This document shows positions 1 to 12,433 of a DNA stretch of 64,000 bases, one piece after another. The stretch covers positions 186,001 through 250,000 of the forward strand of contig SSNU01000055.1 in assembly GCA_012064415.1 (NCBI GenBank), read 5' to 3'. This stretch comes from Gyrodactylus bullatarudis (Eukaryota; Platyhelminthes; Monogenea; Gyrodactylidea; Gyrodactylidae). The notes below the pieces were generated by a model. It was not told the origin of the DNA and made no database searches. It saw only the letters and a list, made by a program, of their open reading frames with translations. The number at the start of each line of letters is the position of its first letter. Within the stretch, counting starts at the first letter, position 1. Both the position numbers and the translations under genes were made by a program.

Positions 1-618
1 TCTTCATATTCCTTCAAATATTTTTATTTTATTACGTAAGAGTAGTTGTTGTAAAATAGTAGTAATCTTAATTTTAGGCCTAAAAACTCACGGTCCAAAG
101 TCCAAGGATTTCTTTACTGATTTTTTCATCAACCTTTTCAAGAATTTTATTGAATGCACCAGCCTCAAGGGCATGCTTTTCCTGATTGGTGATGCCACAA
201 TGTGGAGTGATATCGCCAACAATACATTCGGCTAAATCATGTACAATGGCCATTCTCATTATACGATCTTTGGATACAGTTTGAATTTGATCATCAATTT
301 TTACTTGGTCAGGAACAAAAAAGGACAAAAGTGACATTCGATACATGTGGTCGGAGACGTGTTCCGGAGATTTAACATTATGAAATGTCCATCCAGTTCT
401 AACGGTTTTCTGTTCATTTTTAATAAAGGTAGTAGTTAATGGTATTGAAAAAAGAGTAGTACTTATCAGCGGTAATTTCAGAGTTAATAAAGAACCTATT
501 TAACATACTAGAATGTGCGGATCATAATAAAAGCGATTTCCTCAGTCGTATCAGAAAATGTGCATTTTAAAGTGCTTACCTTGATTTTACCGACTGTATT
601 GAGGAATTCAATAATCTC
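1..618 (-). CDS. HDDC2: HD-domain 5'-deoxynucleotidase HDDC2-like, partial
   Basis: HDDC2 is a YfbR-like, metal-dependent HD-domain phosphohydrolase active on deoxynucleoside monophosphates. Exons read on the minus strand are 618-580, 409-92 and 11-1 (running off the window), all joining in phase 0. Visible family blocks are RTGW, then SDHMYRM with the first metal-binding His, VHDLAECIVGDI with the catalytic His-Asp pair, and EKHALE. The last bases inside the window encode Glu-Tyr-Glu after Leu-Trp-Thr, as in the family, so the C-terminus lies left of base 1. The exon at 618 opens directly after an AG (CATCTCTAG) with Glu-Ile-Ile-Glu-Phe-Leu. No ATG exists on this strand between 618 and the MICOS13 stop at 706, so the initiator comes from a distant exon or from a spliced leader. 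Family assignment is firm; the 5-prime end is unresolved. Confidence 0.85.
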
Positions 619-705
619 CTAGAGATGAATGAAAAATATTTTAGCAAGTTTAAAAGTAGACAGATTCGAATAAGAAAGCTTTTATAGGTTAAAATCTAAA
701 ATTGT

Positions 706-1089
706 TTATTTATCTAAAGGTTTAGCAGAGGAACATTCACAATTGGACTTCTGTTTTGTGGAGCAAGTCTTACCACAGTCTTGTCCTGTTATACTTTTCC
801 ATTGTTTACAAAAGAATGATTTTATCTGACATGAAGCATTCTTTCCTCCGTCTTCTGCGAAATAAGGACAAGGTTTGGAATCGATAAAGGCCTCCACATA
901 GTAATTCCAATTCGTTTTGAATTTCTTGGGTGCATTTTCAACCAACATTGTAAAGTCTGAAGATGTGTTTGTTAATTCACTATAAGCTGATACACCAGCA
1001 TTTGTAGTGTCCCATATTCCCACTTTCTTAGTGGCGTATAGGAATCCACCAAAAACGCCGAGTTTAGACGCTAATCTGATTGCATTCAT
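706..1089 (-). CDS. MICOS13: MICOS complex subunit MIC13/QIL1-like
   Basis: A single-exon gene of 127 residues. The ATG at 1089 is chosen because the frame upstream has only a TTG. The N-terminus (about residues 8-25) is a hydrophobic Gly-rich segment, KLGVFGGFLYATKKVGIWD, matching the MIC13/QIL1 pattern of one inner-membrane helix followed by a VW-D box. MIC13 bridges the MIC60 and MIC10 subcomplexes that shape mitochondrial crista junctions. The C-terminal third is unusual: it is Cys- and Lys-rich with about eight cysteines and ends in a polar tail, which typical MIC13 lacks. The gene lies head-to-head with MED8 (70 bp between start codons) and 87 bp upstream of the first visible HDDC2 exon on the same strand. 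The call rests on the N-terminal 40 residues. Confidence 0.68.
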   Translation of the reverse strand: MNAIRLASKLGVFGGFLYATKKVGIWDTTNAGVSAYSELTNTSSDFTMLVENAPKKFKTNWNYYVEAFIDSKPCPYFAEDGGKNASCQIKSFFCKQWKSITGQDCGKTCSTKQKSNCECSSAKPLDK

Positions 1090-1159
1090 AATTTGATATA
1101 AGATAAACAAAAATATTTTTGTCTCAAAAAAGTTTTAATTTGTCGTGGCTATAATTCAA
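1090..1159. promoter_or_regulatory. Compact bidirectional promoter, MICOS13/MED8
   Basis: Only 70 bp separate the MICOS13 ATG (minus strand) from the MED8 ATG (plus strand). The interval is AT-rich with runs of T and A and no clear TATA box. Whatever starts both transcripts must lie here or inside the genes. This is inferred from geometry only. Confidence 0.5.
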
Positions 1160-1804
1160 ATGCAAGCTATTGAAAAAAATCAAGCTGATACTGTTCAATA
1201 TCTGTATAATTCGGCCAATAAGCTTAAGGTCAAGATAAAAAATCTCTGTGAAAAAGTTGAAATTCATCAAGAAGCACATAATTGGCCTAGTTATCTTAGC
1301 AGTCTAGCAATATGTGCCTCAGAATTGAGTGAAATTCGCAAATTGACAGAATCTGAAAGATTTTCCCATGCTTCAGGAATGGTACTCACCCCTGTATTTT
1401 TAAATCCAGACTCAGATCCTCTGTTGGCTGGTGCCACTGAGGATCGTTTGCAATCTTTAAATCATGAATCAGTACCTCAATATCTCAGGACTAAACTAGA
1501 TCCTTTTGTTGAGAACCAATGTAATCTACAGAATACCAAAGCATCCAACAATTATACCCCAGACCAGATACAAAAAATGATTGCTGCTACAAATAAAGCA
1601 ATAGACTCAAGTCTCAAGGAAATCAATCACCTGAAACAGGATATCGAAAGTGACCTGAACGCTGTTGATAATTTTCATAAGCCAGAACAGCCTGCTAAAG
1701 GAACCAAAATACCTACGCCAGAGGAGGCACTTGCTGAGCTACATGCCTATGTTTTAGTGGGAAAAAATTCAAACACTCACTATAACTTTATGCACAATAA
1801 ATGA
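1160..1804 (+). CDS. MED8: Mediator complex subunit 8
   Basis: A single exon encoding 214 residues. The ATG at 1160 is in frame with a GTG at 1145, which is not a credible eukaryotic start. MED8 belongs to the Mediator head module linking transcription factors to RNA polymerase II. Family features are an N-terminal coiled coil (about residues 1-45), WPSYLSSLAICASELS matching the WPSVLDSFALLSGQL block, LTPVFLNPDSD matching PLVLSPD, and VPQYLRTKLDP matching the highly conserved VPDHLRTKPDP. A second helix follows at about residues 130-165. The stop at 1804 faces the NDUFS1 stop at 1938 tail-to-tail over 133 bp. Confidence 0.92.
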   Translation: MQAIEKNQADTVQYLYNSANKLKVKIKNLCEKVEIHQEAHNWPSYLSSLAICASELSEIRKLTESERFSHASGMVLTPVFLNPDSDPLLAGATEDRLQSLNHESVPQYLRTKLDPFVENQCNLQNTKASNNYTPDQIQKMIAATNKAIDSSLKEINHLKQDIESDLNAVDNFHKPEQPAKGTKIPTPEEALAELHAYVLVGKNSNTHYNFMHNK

Positions 1805-1937
1805 CTACTTTTACGATTATTAAATTAATTATTTTGATAAATGAATGAAGAGTGAACATTTGTGAAAAAGAATATCTATCAAATAAATACTCAAGAGAGA
1901 TGACAGTAACGAATTCACATATATATAACATTAAAAT

Positions 1938-4474
1938 CTACTCAGAAGCTTTCATTTTGGCCTCTTTTACGGCACTGACACACTTGGCCATTGTCTGAGA
2001 TGCTCTAGTGATTGAGTCAGTAATGTAGTAATTTTCCAGTTGTGAAATTGTCGGCTTAATTGGTGTAGAACTATCCAAGGTTGCACTCTTGATAAGTGTA
2101 TCAATCACGCCTTTATTTGCTAATGGATAAACAGTTCTTTTTTGGCCAATAGCCAAACTGGGATAGGTCTTGAAGAGCCAGGATCTAATTTGATCTTGAT
2201 TCTCAAATGGAAAAGTGATTCCTGATACTTCGGCAAGGGCTCTAATAATCTTCCAGTCTTCTCGTGAGTCTCCTGGTGGCGTGATAGCAGGAAGGGTTTG
2301 CTGAGCGAATCCTTCCGTATTAAGATAAACAGCACTCTTTTCTGTATAGGCGGCAGCTGGAATAACAATATCTGCTGAACTAGCCCCATTATCTCCATGA
2401 GAGCCAATGTAAACAATTAGGCAGTCGGCAGGCAAATCCGATCTCTTCACAAGATTCTTGTCAGCACCGGCCAAGAATAAAATTTTCGGTTTGCTTTTTA
2501 TGATTTCCTCTACTCCAGTTTTGTAGCCAATGTCAAGAGCGGCCACTTGACTAGCATTCTAAAATATATATCGTTAATTTGTTAAATTGATCAGATATGA
2601 TATTTTTAAAAATAAACTCACCTTTTGTAGGACATTAAAGTTTTCATAGGCAAGATTCTTCCCAGCAGCTGATTGTTCTGCTATTCTCTTGCAGTAGCCA
2701 AGGACTGCAGCCGAATCAGACCTTTCGAAAAGTTCCGAACCCACAATAATAATAGGATTACTAGCTTGTTTAAGAGCCTAAAATGGAAAGGTAAATGAGG
2801 GATGGAAATTTACCTGGCAAAATTCATGATTTCCCATAGCTATTTCCTTGATCAGATCAACACTATCTCCGAGGTGGTTGTATGAATAAGTGAGATCTAC
2901 CTTTTCACCAATCATGGCCACATCCAATTCGTTATGAACCCAGCACTTTCTAAGTCTTGCATTAATAATTGGGGCTTCAAATCGGGGATTTGTCCCGATT
3001 AAAAGGACCAAATCAGCCATCTCAAGGTTAGCTATGCCAGAGTTGAAACGATACAAGTGTTTCTCTCCCAGAGCAGCATTCGGGAATTTCTCCTCAGTAA
3101 AGAAGAGGTTGGAATTCAAATTTAAGAGATACTCCTTGAGACAAGCCAGAGTTTCAGCATCAGTAAACTGGCCAGCCAAAGCAGCAATTTGATTTGGCTT
3201 CTTGAAGAGTTCCTCGTCAAAAATTTTATCTCCGAGCTTAATTAGGACGTCTTCCCAAGACTTTTGTTCGAGAATATTGGTTTTCTCATTTTTAATCATG
3301 GGATACACAAGTCGTTGACGTTTCAAGCCATCATAGGAGAAACGAGCTTTGTCGGAAATCCATTCTTCGTTAATGTCTTCATTGAGTCTGGGAATGATCC
3401 TCAACACTTCACCTGTTCTCATGGAAATGACAATATTGGATCCAACAGCATCCATAACATCAATTGAATTGATTTTCCTCGTTTCCCAAGGACGAGCAAC
3501 AAAGGCATATGGTTTTGAGGTTAGCGCACCAACTGGACACAAGTCAATTACGTTACCGGATAATTCACTCAATAACATTTTATCAATATAGGTACCGATT
3601 TCCATTTCACTTCCACGACCAGTTGTGCCAAGATCACTGACACCGGCTACTTCGTTAGCGAAACGAACGCATCTAGTACAATGAATGCATCGAGTCATTA
3701 TAGTTTTAACAAGAGGTCCAAAGTTTTTATCTTCAACAGCACGTTTTCCGGAGAAATTAATCTCTTGGAATCTGGACTTGTCACCGCCAAAAACCATTGC
3801 TTGGTCCTAAATTAAATTTTCAGGTTAAATGAGGAATGCTATATGGTAATTTATGATTATGCCCTTTAAATTTTTTAAAATCTATGATCGAATCTATTTT
3901 AAACTAGATGAAATAGACAATTTAATTTTTTTAGAATTTGTAAGATGAATAAAGACATACTTGAAGATCGCACTCTCCGCCTTGATCACAAATCGGACAG
4001 TCGAGAGGATGATTTACCAAGAGAAATTCCATAACACCTTCTCTAGCCTTTTTTGTTAATTCGGAATCGGTTTTTATATTCATTCCTTTCATTACTGGCA
4101 TTGCACAACTGGCCACTGGTTTAGCAGACTTTTCAACTTCAACTAAACACATTCGACAGTTGCCGGCGATAGAAAGTCTTTCGTGATAGCAAAATCTTGG
4201 AATTTCCACGCCAGCCAAGAGACAAGCTTGAAGTACAGTCATTCCTGGATCACATTGAACAGACTTTCCATCTACAAAAACCTCGATTTTATTTGAATCA
4301 GGAGGAGGTGGAGGTGGCGGGTTGGTATTTTTTGTTGGTTGGGCATCCTTTACTGCTGCCTGAGCAGAAAACAGTGTTGAAGAAGTCTTACATGTACTAA
4401 ATCTTTGAAAATCTAACAAGTTAACTTTGAAAATTACTCTGAATATGCTTTGAGAGGCTAGTAATAGACTTCAT
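1938..4474 (-). CDS. NDUFS1: NADH:ubiquinone oxidoreductase 75 kDa subunit
   Basis: This is the complex I iron-sulfur subunit in the matrix arm that carries electrons from NADH. Exons read on the minus strand are 4474-4438 (tentative), 4412-3961, 3806-2814, 2777-2622 and 2558-1938, giving about 752 residues (human 727). Motifs: the 2Fe-2S ferredoxin block with [15 protein letters not shown] and a later Cys; [18 protein letters not shown] for the His/Cys-ligated 4Fe-4S cluster; TRCIHCTRC with a distant Cys for the next 4Fe-4S cluster; then the molybdopterin-like domain ([18 protein letters not shown]). A Pro run and Lys/Ser-rich leader precede the ferredoxin domain, as expected for a mitochondrial presequence. 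No ATG exists in frame in the 4412 exon. The best start is ATG 4474, joined through a 25-nt GT-AG intron (4437-4413) that fits the phase and yields a basic presequence. All other introns are canonical. Confidence 0.95.
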
Positions 4475-5811
4475 GATTTAAAAGTTCATATGCATTCAAA
4501 CTATTTCTAAAAAAGTATTTTTTTTATTTGAATAAATCACGGAAAGAAATTTGGATCAAAATTTAATATTTTTTTCTTCTCCCTTCTTGTAAATAGTCTC
4601 TTCTTTTCTTAAAAGATTTGCTTGAGCTCTTTACTGAACTACCTATTCGTACATACATGTATAATTACGTTCAAGTTGCATTTATAATTATAATGAACTA
4701 ATTTTAAAGAAAATCTTGACTTATCGTTTCAAGAATTAAAAGCAGAGTGAAGTTCATAAAGAATCAAACATATCTTAATTCAAAAGTGATTTTTTATTTA
4801 ATAGTAATAAATTAAGGCTTTAAAATTTTCCTTTCTAGAAATTCCTGTCTGGAACTCTCAAGTCAATACAGAAATCTTCCATCAGTCAAAAAATAAATAC
4901 TCACTAATCCCCAGCTAAATTAATTTTTTTATTAATTTACCAAAAGTACTACTCAAAATTTTCTTATTCTATTCTAATCTTTAATTTGAATTAATTTTTT
5001 GGCCTATATGTGAAATCAATAATGTTATTATTAATAACCAAAAACTACACTAATTTTTAAGCCGATACCATGAATTATATTAAATGAATATATATTATTT
5101 TACCAACCAAAAAGCCAATACTACTAGAAAAGTAATACATATCAATAGAGACAGAGAGACAAAAAAAATCACCTTTTTCAACCATTTAATTTATTTTCTC
5201 ATTTTTCTTTTTTATTTTCTCTTCTACACTACTTTTATACACGCATTTTCACATTTGTGAAGAAAGAACATCAACACAACATAGTCTTATAATAATATTA
5301 TATTTTAGAACAATACTTTAACCAGATCAGTGTCTCTCATGCATGTTCATGTTGAAAAAAAGTAAGCGCGCCATTTATAAGAAAAAATAAATGAATTAAA
5401 AAAAATTTGATCAAGTCTTGCAATCAAAATGCGTCATTGACCAAAATAACCAAAACATATCGGACATAAAATTACTACGGTAGTAGATTGTAATAATATT
5501 CATTGAAATAGCAATTTTTAGCAAAGCGTTAATTTCATTCAATCCTGATAAAAATAAAACTCGAATTTTCATTGGTTGATTCATACAATTAATCGTATTA
5601 GTTAGTCGGTTGAGAAGTGTGAGTGTATGTCACTTTTTCTCTACTGTCTAACTAACAACGTTCAGACTGAGGTGTGTGTAAATTAACTAGCTAAGAAAAA
5701 CATTCAATGGATTTATCATACATACAAAACTTTGAAGAAAAGGGATACTAACATAAAGTTTGGTCACCATCATGTTGGAAGGATAGTTGACAATTGGAGT
5801 ATTTCATCAGT
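4475..5811. other. Intergenic, upstream of two divergent genes
   Basis: 1.3 kb of AT-rich DNA between the NDUFS1 start (minus) and the next gene (plus). I see no coding exon, RNA gene or repeat here. It presumably holds both promoters. Confidence 0.6.
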
Positions 5812-8800
5812 ATGCCTTCAGTAGAAACATACCAGGTTCCCAGTCCACCCCCGTATCCTCCACCAGATTGCCTTATGAACACAAGTAGCAGTGACTCGTA
5901 TGACGGTCAAAAGAATCGATATTCTAATGGATTATTACAAGAAAATACTTTCAAATCTAGTGTAAAAACTCTGCCTAATCCAAATAAGACGAGGAATAAG
6001 GAACTTTCAAAGAAACTCGGCGGAAGCAGTAAACTGGGGGCTGATGATCTTCGTCAACTTCATGCTTCAGTCTTGAACCAGATAAAGAACGGTCTAGTTT
6101 TCCCCCTTCGAAATGTTTGTCCAGAGTCGAATAAATTTAAGAAAGCTTCATCAGAAATACCTCCTTCTTCCCTTAAAAGCAGTAACAACATTACTAGTGG
6201 AAATCATCAGTCAAATGATAATGGCACGATGAAAATTTCTTGGACTTCCAAAAACCACTCTGGAGAAGTTAATAATTGTAAGTGCTTTCATTCAAAGGGA
6301 TTTGAAATTAGTTTTGATCACGTGACGTTATGAGTCATGCGATTATTATTATTATTAACAGCTGGTAATAACTGTTAATTGGACAGATTTTATAGATGTA
6401 ATCACTTTGTTGATTTCTGATAACTTGGTTATGAAATGATTCATTAAGATTGATGATGTCATAAAAAATGTTTATTTTGTGTGATTCTTCGCAAAAGTAA
6501 AAAAAGTTAAGCCAAAATCATAAAAAATAGTTATCAACTCATGTATGAAAGATATATGACCATTGTCTTAATAGTCTTCTACTCATTTGTGATATAATGA
6601 TTTTTTATTACATCTTATGAAAAAATCCTACCCTAATGATGTTTTCTCAGATGCAATGAATAATTCCGAAATGAAGGAGAATCGCTCGGAAAAGTACGTT
6701 TATCAAAAAGAGGAAGATGCTAACGGAAATGTTCGCTGGGTCCGACAGCCGGCAGGCTGTAGCCAAGAGCAGAATGAAAGTCCGAGAAAGTCTAACATGA
6801 TCACGATACAGCAAAAGAGCTCTTTGAAAAAATTCAATGGCCCTATGGATCAGAGTGTTTTGAGATCAGACTCGCCAAGTCCACCCCTACCCCCTCCACC
6901 TGTACTTAGTAATGAAGATTTTGTCTATGACTACCAGAATCAGATGAGTGAGAAGCCAATGGATAAAGAGAATCCTTCCATTTTGAAGAAAAGCTCATAT
7001 CCGCCAGTTGTCATGGGCCCTGGGACAACTATGAGTAACAAGACAAATCAACGACCTAGCCGAACACCTGGCCTCACGAGGAAGCCAACAAATAACAATT
7101 CTTGCACAGAACTAACCAAGACTTCTAGTAGAGAGAATTTAATCTGTAATCAGCCAAAGAAACAAAATGTTTCCAGCCCGATAGCCACTGTTGTACCGAG
7201 GCAGATAAGTCAGTGGGCTAGTCCAAAAATTGAACCTAACGAGCAAATTGGCATGAATGGCTTCTCCACAAATGGAGTGACTAACGGATGTTATCCCTCA
7301 GCCATTTCAAAGACTCAACGGGGCAATAGTCTTAGTCGAGAGTTACCATTCAACATGACCATGAATAAGGGGTTCAACTCGAATCAACCTTTCAATATGG
7401 CCCCAAGTGGTTATCAGAATTTGAAGTCACCTGGCATAAAACAATGTTACAATGGAGTATACACCAGCAATTCAGCAATGAAATCAATGGGCAGTGAGCA
7501 ACAGGTTCATTCTGGCACACGTCTCAGTAAGATTCAAGTGAACGAGTATGAAAAGAGTGCCTTGAGCAGTCCACCCAGTTACAAGATTAATAACATGAAC
7601 ATATCACCAAGACAAAATTATTCCCCGTCCCCAGAACCTCAATGTTCAGAGTTTAGTGGATGTAGCAATGAAATTGAAGCAGAAAACAATCAAGGTCTGA
7701 ACAGGCAACAAGCTCCCAAGAAACTAAACCATCAACAGAAAAACTTTCAGGAAAACGATTTTGCCAGTCGTAAAATGAAGAGCCCCTACCAGAGTGTAAT
7801 TGGTCTTCATTCGGAGGAACGAAAAAAGGATGAACTAGTTTGTACATGCCAAATGCATTGCTGTAAAAGCCATCATAATACAAGCAATAACAACGGTACT
7901 GATTATGGGTCAAAAATGTCCGATCGTTGGCATCTAACCTCTGATTCACCTGGCTGTAATATCCATTCAATGGATAACCCAAACTACACTAATTGCAATA
8001 AAAATAATCAAGTAAGAGATCACCTATTTCATATTTTTTGAAATTCTAATTTTGTCTAGAATTGTAAAGGTTACCAAAAAACAGTTGTCGAGAAAGACGA
8101 GTCTAAAAATGATCTCTATTTCAAGAACACTGATACAATAATTCGTACAAGCGGACTCCATCGGTCCAACTCTCAAATGCCCCCACATAAATATACAGGT
8201 TCAATGATGTATTTGGGATTGAAGAATATTACCAAGAATAATAGTAACAGTAGTAATTTGATAGGTCCATATCGGACAACAGAATCAAGGGATCAAAACT
8301 ACAATTCAGAAAATGGTAAGTTTCTCTTTCGTATTTTCAACGTTTCAATGAGAATATATTTGATGTTGAAAATATCTTTTTTCTTCATTCCAAAGGTACT
8401 AATTCATATCAGAGATGTAAACATCTTTTCAATGTATTAACTTCTCTTGGTGTTTGTTAACTACCTCCCTTCTAACCAAATTTAAACTGTTTACGTGTCT
8501 TGTTGATGTCTGTCAATGTGAAGATTATACCTCTTGTAAAATAATTTCTCATTTAGCCGACCATAAAGAGCCGATTAGGAGTTCTCACTTGAAGGTAAAT
8601 AGTTTCACTATGACCAGAGATCAAATCTCTAATGGCCCCTCTCGAATTCATGGCCAGAAGCCAGTAGACTTCCGTGATACTCACGCAAGTCTAAAGTCTC
8701 CCCTGCAATATCCACATGAAAATTTCGCCAAAATAAATCTTAACAATAATGTTTCTATGGATGAAATTCATCAATTTATCGAGAGTAAAAAGTCACCTCG

Positions 8801-11337
8801 AAATAACCTTCATACGAGTTCCTTGAGGGTACCCTCAAAGGACCATGTTCACATTCGAGAGAGCATCGGTAACTTAGTCAGTGCTTTTGAGAATAGACAA
8901 AGATTCAATGAAAAGTCTAGCATGGCGAATGAGACTTTATCTCAAAATTCTATCGGCATAAATACTAGCTTTGCCTCAGTTAATGGCAGTAAGTGGAATC
9001 TGCTACTCTTTTAGGGTTTTTTCCCTCATACATAATACTTTACTTAAATTCGTTTATACAAATCTCGAGATGAGGATTATTTTGATATTCTCACTAGTCT
9101 GTGTGAATAGACTCAAAAGTAATTGTTGAATCTGCTAATAATTGAAAATTTCATTCATTTTGATAGATTCTAGTCAAAGATATCAAAGATCATCTTAAAA
9201 ATCCTTTTTCGTTGAAATCGACTTTCTTATTTTTAAGGAACCTGTATCAAAATGTAGATTATTTTCATTTTTGGGAAAATTATAAAGTATAGATCAGTTT
9301 TTAGTTGATTATCATTTGGAATCTCGATGAGATTTGCATTTCGAACATTGATTAAGGCTATTTGAGCTCAATTGTGGTTTTCTTTAAGATCCATCAAGTT
9401 TTCTTGAATAAATGTTTGGGAAATCACTCTTGATTAGATTCTCTTACTATTGCAACTTTTTCATGCAGTAACCTTTCATTTTGCCGAAATTCGGCTTCGA
9501 ATTGCCGAATAAATGTGAAATCATTGAATTCGTAAAGAAAAGTTCAACGTCCTTAATTGCAATAATTTTTCTCAAAAATGATCTTTTTGAGAATTTTAAA
9601 AACTTGACTTGTTCCAAATTCTACAGCGGATTCAAATTTTTCATTCGTTTCCAAATTAATATTCAATTTATTCATGAATTTTAGAATTTTAGAAAAATCA
9701 CTATTTCGATCACTTTTTTGCAGTTTAATGTCTGAGAATTTGTGAAGAGTTTAAATTTTTAGTTGATATAATTTTTTATTTTTAGTTGAAATATCTTTAT
9801 CTGGCCTTTAAAGTCTTAAAATCATCGAATTTTTGATCTTTTTTGAATTCATTTTGATTTCCCGCCTTAAATAATGAGTCATTATTAATGACTAATGGTT
9901 AAATCTGATTCGATTTTTGAAATCCTTACGAAAAATTATTTTTTTGGTGGAATTTCGACTCTTGATACGTCTTATTTTCTGATATCCATGAGTTTCGCAG
10001 TGCACTGTATCAAAGTTGAGCAAATTTTGATCTTTAGCTATATACTTTTCATTATTAGGCAAACCATCAAGAGATCAAGCTGTTGAAGCAGATATAGTAC
10101 GACCTCCTTCTCCTGTAAGCATCGGAATGATGAGGTCAAAATCGACAACCAGCAAAGGCTATATTATACACAATTCTAATTTGCAAATTAACCGAAATCC
10201 AAAGTTAACACGTGAATGTGAAAGTTGTTCAGCGTCCAATCGAAGTTTACAGAGTATAAATTCAAACAATGGCTATGGGACAATGTGGAAGGAACCAGCA
10301 AAGGCTTGTCCACTCCATGGAAACTTGAGGATAAGTGATTCCGAGAAAGATCTCATGGGCAAATATTGGAATTCAACACTAAATTGCTCCGGGTTCAATA
10401 ATACTAGTACTGCTACAAAGAATTATCCGACTAATTTAAACTATCCAAGGCATTACTCCCAGCAGGCAACGCCTAATCCTGGTCAGTATGAGAGAACAGT
10501 CGAAGATGGGCAATTAGTAATACGGCCAAGGAGTGCAGTTAATCAATCTGAAAATAATAGTGTATGAACTCATCAAACTACTTTATAGTAGATTTATTAT
10601 TTCATATTATTTTTATTAGGAAGCAGAAGATTCTGACCAGAGTTGGCTTTGCCGAGCATCCACAATGCAAAAAGTCAAAAAGTTTAGCAACATGGAGAAA
10701 CTCGGCAATGAATATGACGAAACATCAGATTGTGAGACCAACTCAAAGGCACTCAGACTTCCAGATGGTAAATTTAACTCGAAATGAATGCAAATGAAAG
10801 CAGTCACGCAAGTTATTTTTTCTAGATTTCTCAAAGATCCCCGGCTTCACTGTGCTGACACCTAATCTGCCCGATTGGAAGAAGCAGTTGATTGAGAGGA
10901 AAAACTGCGAAGCTATCGATAATTACTTGGTTAGTTAAGAATGAACTAAGATGAATTAAGAAATTGTCTCTAATCCTTAGTTACAGGCGAAGCTGGCTAA
11001 CGAGCAAGCTGAACAAAATCGCTATACTGGCCTTCCAATGTGGAAAGTGAATCTCTTACGTAGACGAGAATCACAAAAAACATACTTCAACAATGGTAAC
11101 AATCCTGGTACCACCCTGGAGTACACGAATCGAACCTCAAGCTCTCCAGTCAAAAATTCTTCAAAAATTACTCGTCATTCGACAATGATCTCCAAGAATT
11201 GGAATCAGTCTCTATCTTCCTCTCCAATACATGCGACCGTTTACAGTCCTAGGCAATACCCTGGTGGTAATCCATCGTCAGTCCCTGAGTCCCCAAAGTA
11301 TAAAGACCCCAACTGCCCAGTTCATCATATAAAATGA
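5812..11337 (+). CDS. Unrecognised 1,208-residue Ser/Asn/Pro-rich protein with paired WK motifs
   Basis: Eight exons join in perfect phase: 5812-6277, 6651-8011, 8060-8315, 8567-8998, 10059-10561, 10620-10767, 10826-10929 and 10981-11337. ATG 5812 is preferred over an upstream in-frame TTG. Most of the protein looks disordered and is rich in Ser, Asn, Lys and Pro, with proline stretches near residues 9-16 (SPPPYPPP) and in exon 2 (SPSPPLPPPP) that could bind SH3, EVH1 or profilin. Short Cys/His clusters recur (CTCQMHCC, CPLHG and a C-terminal CPVHH). The only strongly structured part is near the end: LPDWKKQLIERK at about residue 1070 and LPMWKVNLLRRR about 38 residues later. Similar W-K-x-x-L-(L/I)-x-R-(K/R) repeats occur, from memory, in taperin/phostensin-type PP1 and actin regulators, but I cannot verify the relationship. 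It is definitely coding, but the family is unknown. Confidence 0.8.
8999..10058. other. Long intron (1,060 nt) of the unrecognised gene
   Basis: This is the largest intron of the gene at 5812-11337; the others are 48-373 nt. It is AT-rich with short stretches resembling the foldback family (for example near 9550-9600). Two small open frames inside it start without ATG or lack any family match, so I leave them out. Confidence 0.5.
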
Positions 11338-12433
11338 GAGATTATTGTACAAAATGTAATCAACCAATCAAAACTGAACTTTTTCGTTCTGTTTTCGTTC
11401 AACCGTGATGATGATTATTGAAGTAAAAAAGTGTTGCATTTCAAAATTTTTGGCTATAATACCCCCCTCCCCATAGTTTGAATCTAATTATTATTGTACG
11501 TATTTGAGAGGGAACCTGTTCTCATTTCGACTCAAAACAAAACATCAGAGAACATGTTTTTTTCTCTTTTCGATAATGAAAGTTTCGTTTAGACATCTGT
11601 AAATTTCCAGGACACAACACCAGACTGATATGGTTCGAATTCTAATTTTTTCATTAACTCATTTTAAAAATTATATCGGTTTTATGAAGGAAAATATATA
11701 ATATACTTACATGTTGAAATTCTATATTCAAAATGATTAATTTGAAAAATGTTCTGATTTCTAAAATACTTGTTCAATAAATCCTTATTAATGATAATAT
11801 TACCTAATATTTTGACATTAAGCCTTTTAGCAAAGTGTGATTACTCTGGATGTCCATTGAAATTTGATGAATAGATTTTCTTCTCACACCTGCGTTTCGT
11901 TAATAGCCAATAAATGGCAATGTTAGTTACCACTATTTTATGAACGATAAGTCATTCAATATTCAAAAAATCATTACAGTTCTATTAATCAATTAGTAAA
12001 ACTATCGGGTAAATAGTAAATTTTCATCGATAACTCCTAACGAACAAATTCATTCACGCCTTACGCTGATAGATCTACAAATCAAGATGTTAGCTAAAGA
12101 GATTTTTGTTGTCATTAATTTTTAAATGCAAATTTGCCCACAAACTTTAAATAAATATTACATTCAAAGACATAGAAAGGAAGAGATGTAGGGAATAGGA
12201 TTGGTTAACAAGACGGAATATTTTCCCAAGTATGCATAAAGGAAGAATTATTCCACATTTGAAAACGAGAAGAATAAACAATGTTGGTATACAACAATCT
12301 ACTAGGATACAAGGGATATTTGTGGAAATTTTCATAGAAAAAAGTTTGAATAAATTAGGTAAGAGAATAAGAAAATTGTTTTTTTTTTAACTTTCTTCTA
12401 GAGGAGTTTCTTCCCACAAGTTTCTTTCTGGTT
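11338..12433. other. Intergenic, nothing recognised
   Basis: 1.1 kb between two plus-strand genes. An AG preceded by a long T tract at about 12380-12401 could be a splice acceptor for a 5-prime UTR intron of the potassium channel gene. I see nothing else. Confidence 0.45.

Noticed and set aside
9481..10086. Two small open frames in the long intron of the unknown gene
   Set aside because: One starts at TTG, the other matches nothing, and the host gene splices cleanly around them.
11620..11650. GGTTCGAATT word as a tRNA T-arm
   Set aside because: No stem complement or A box nearby; chance match.
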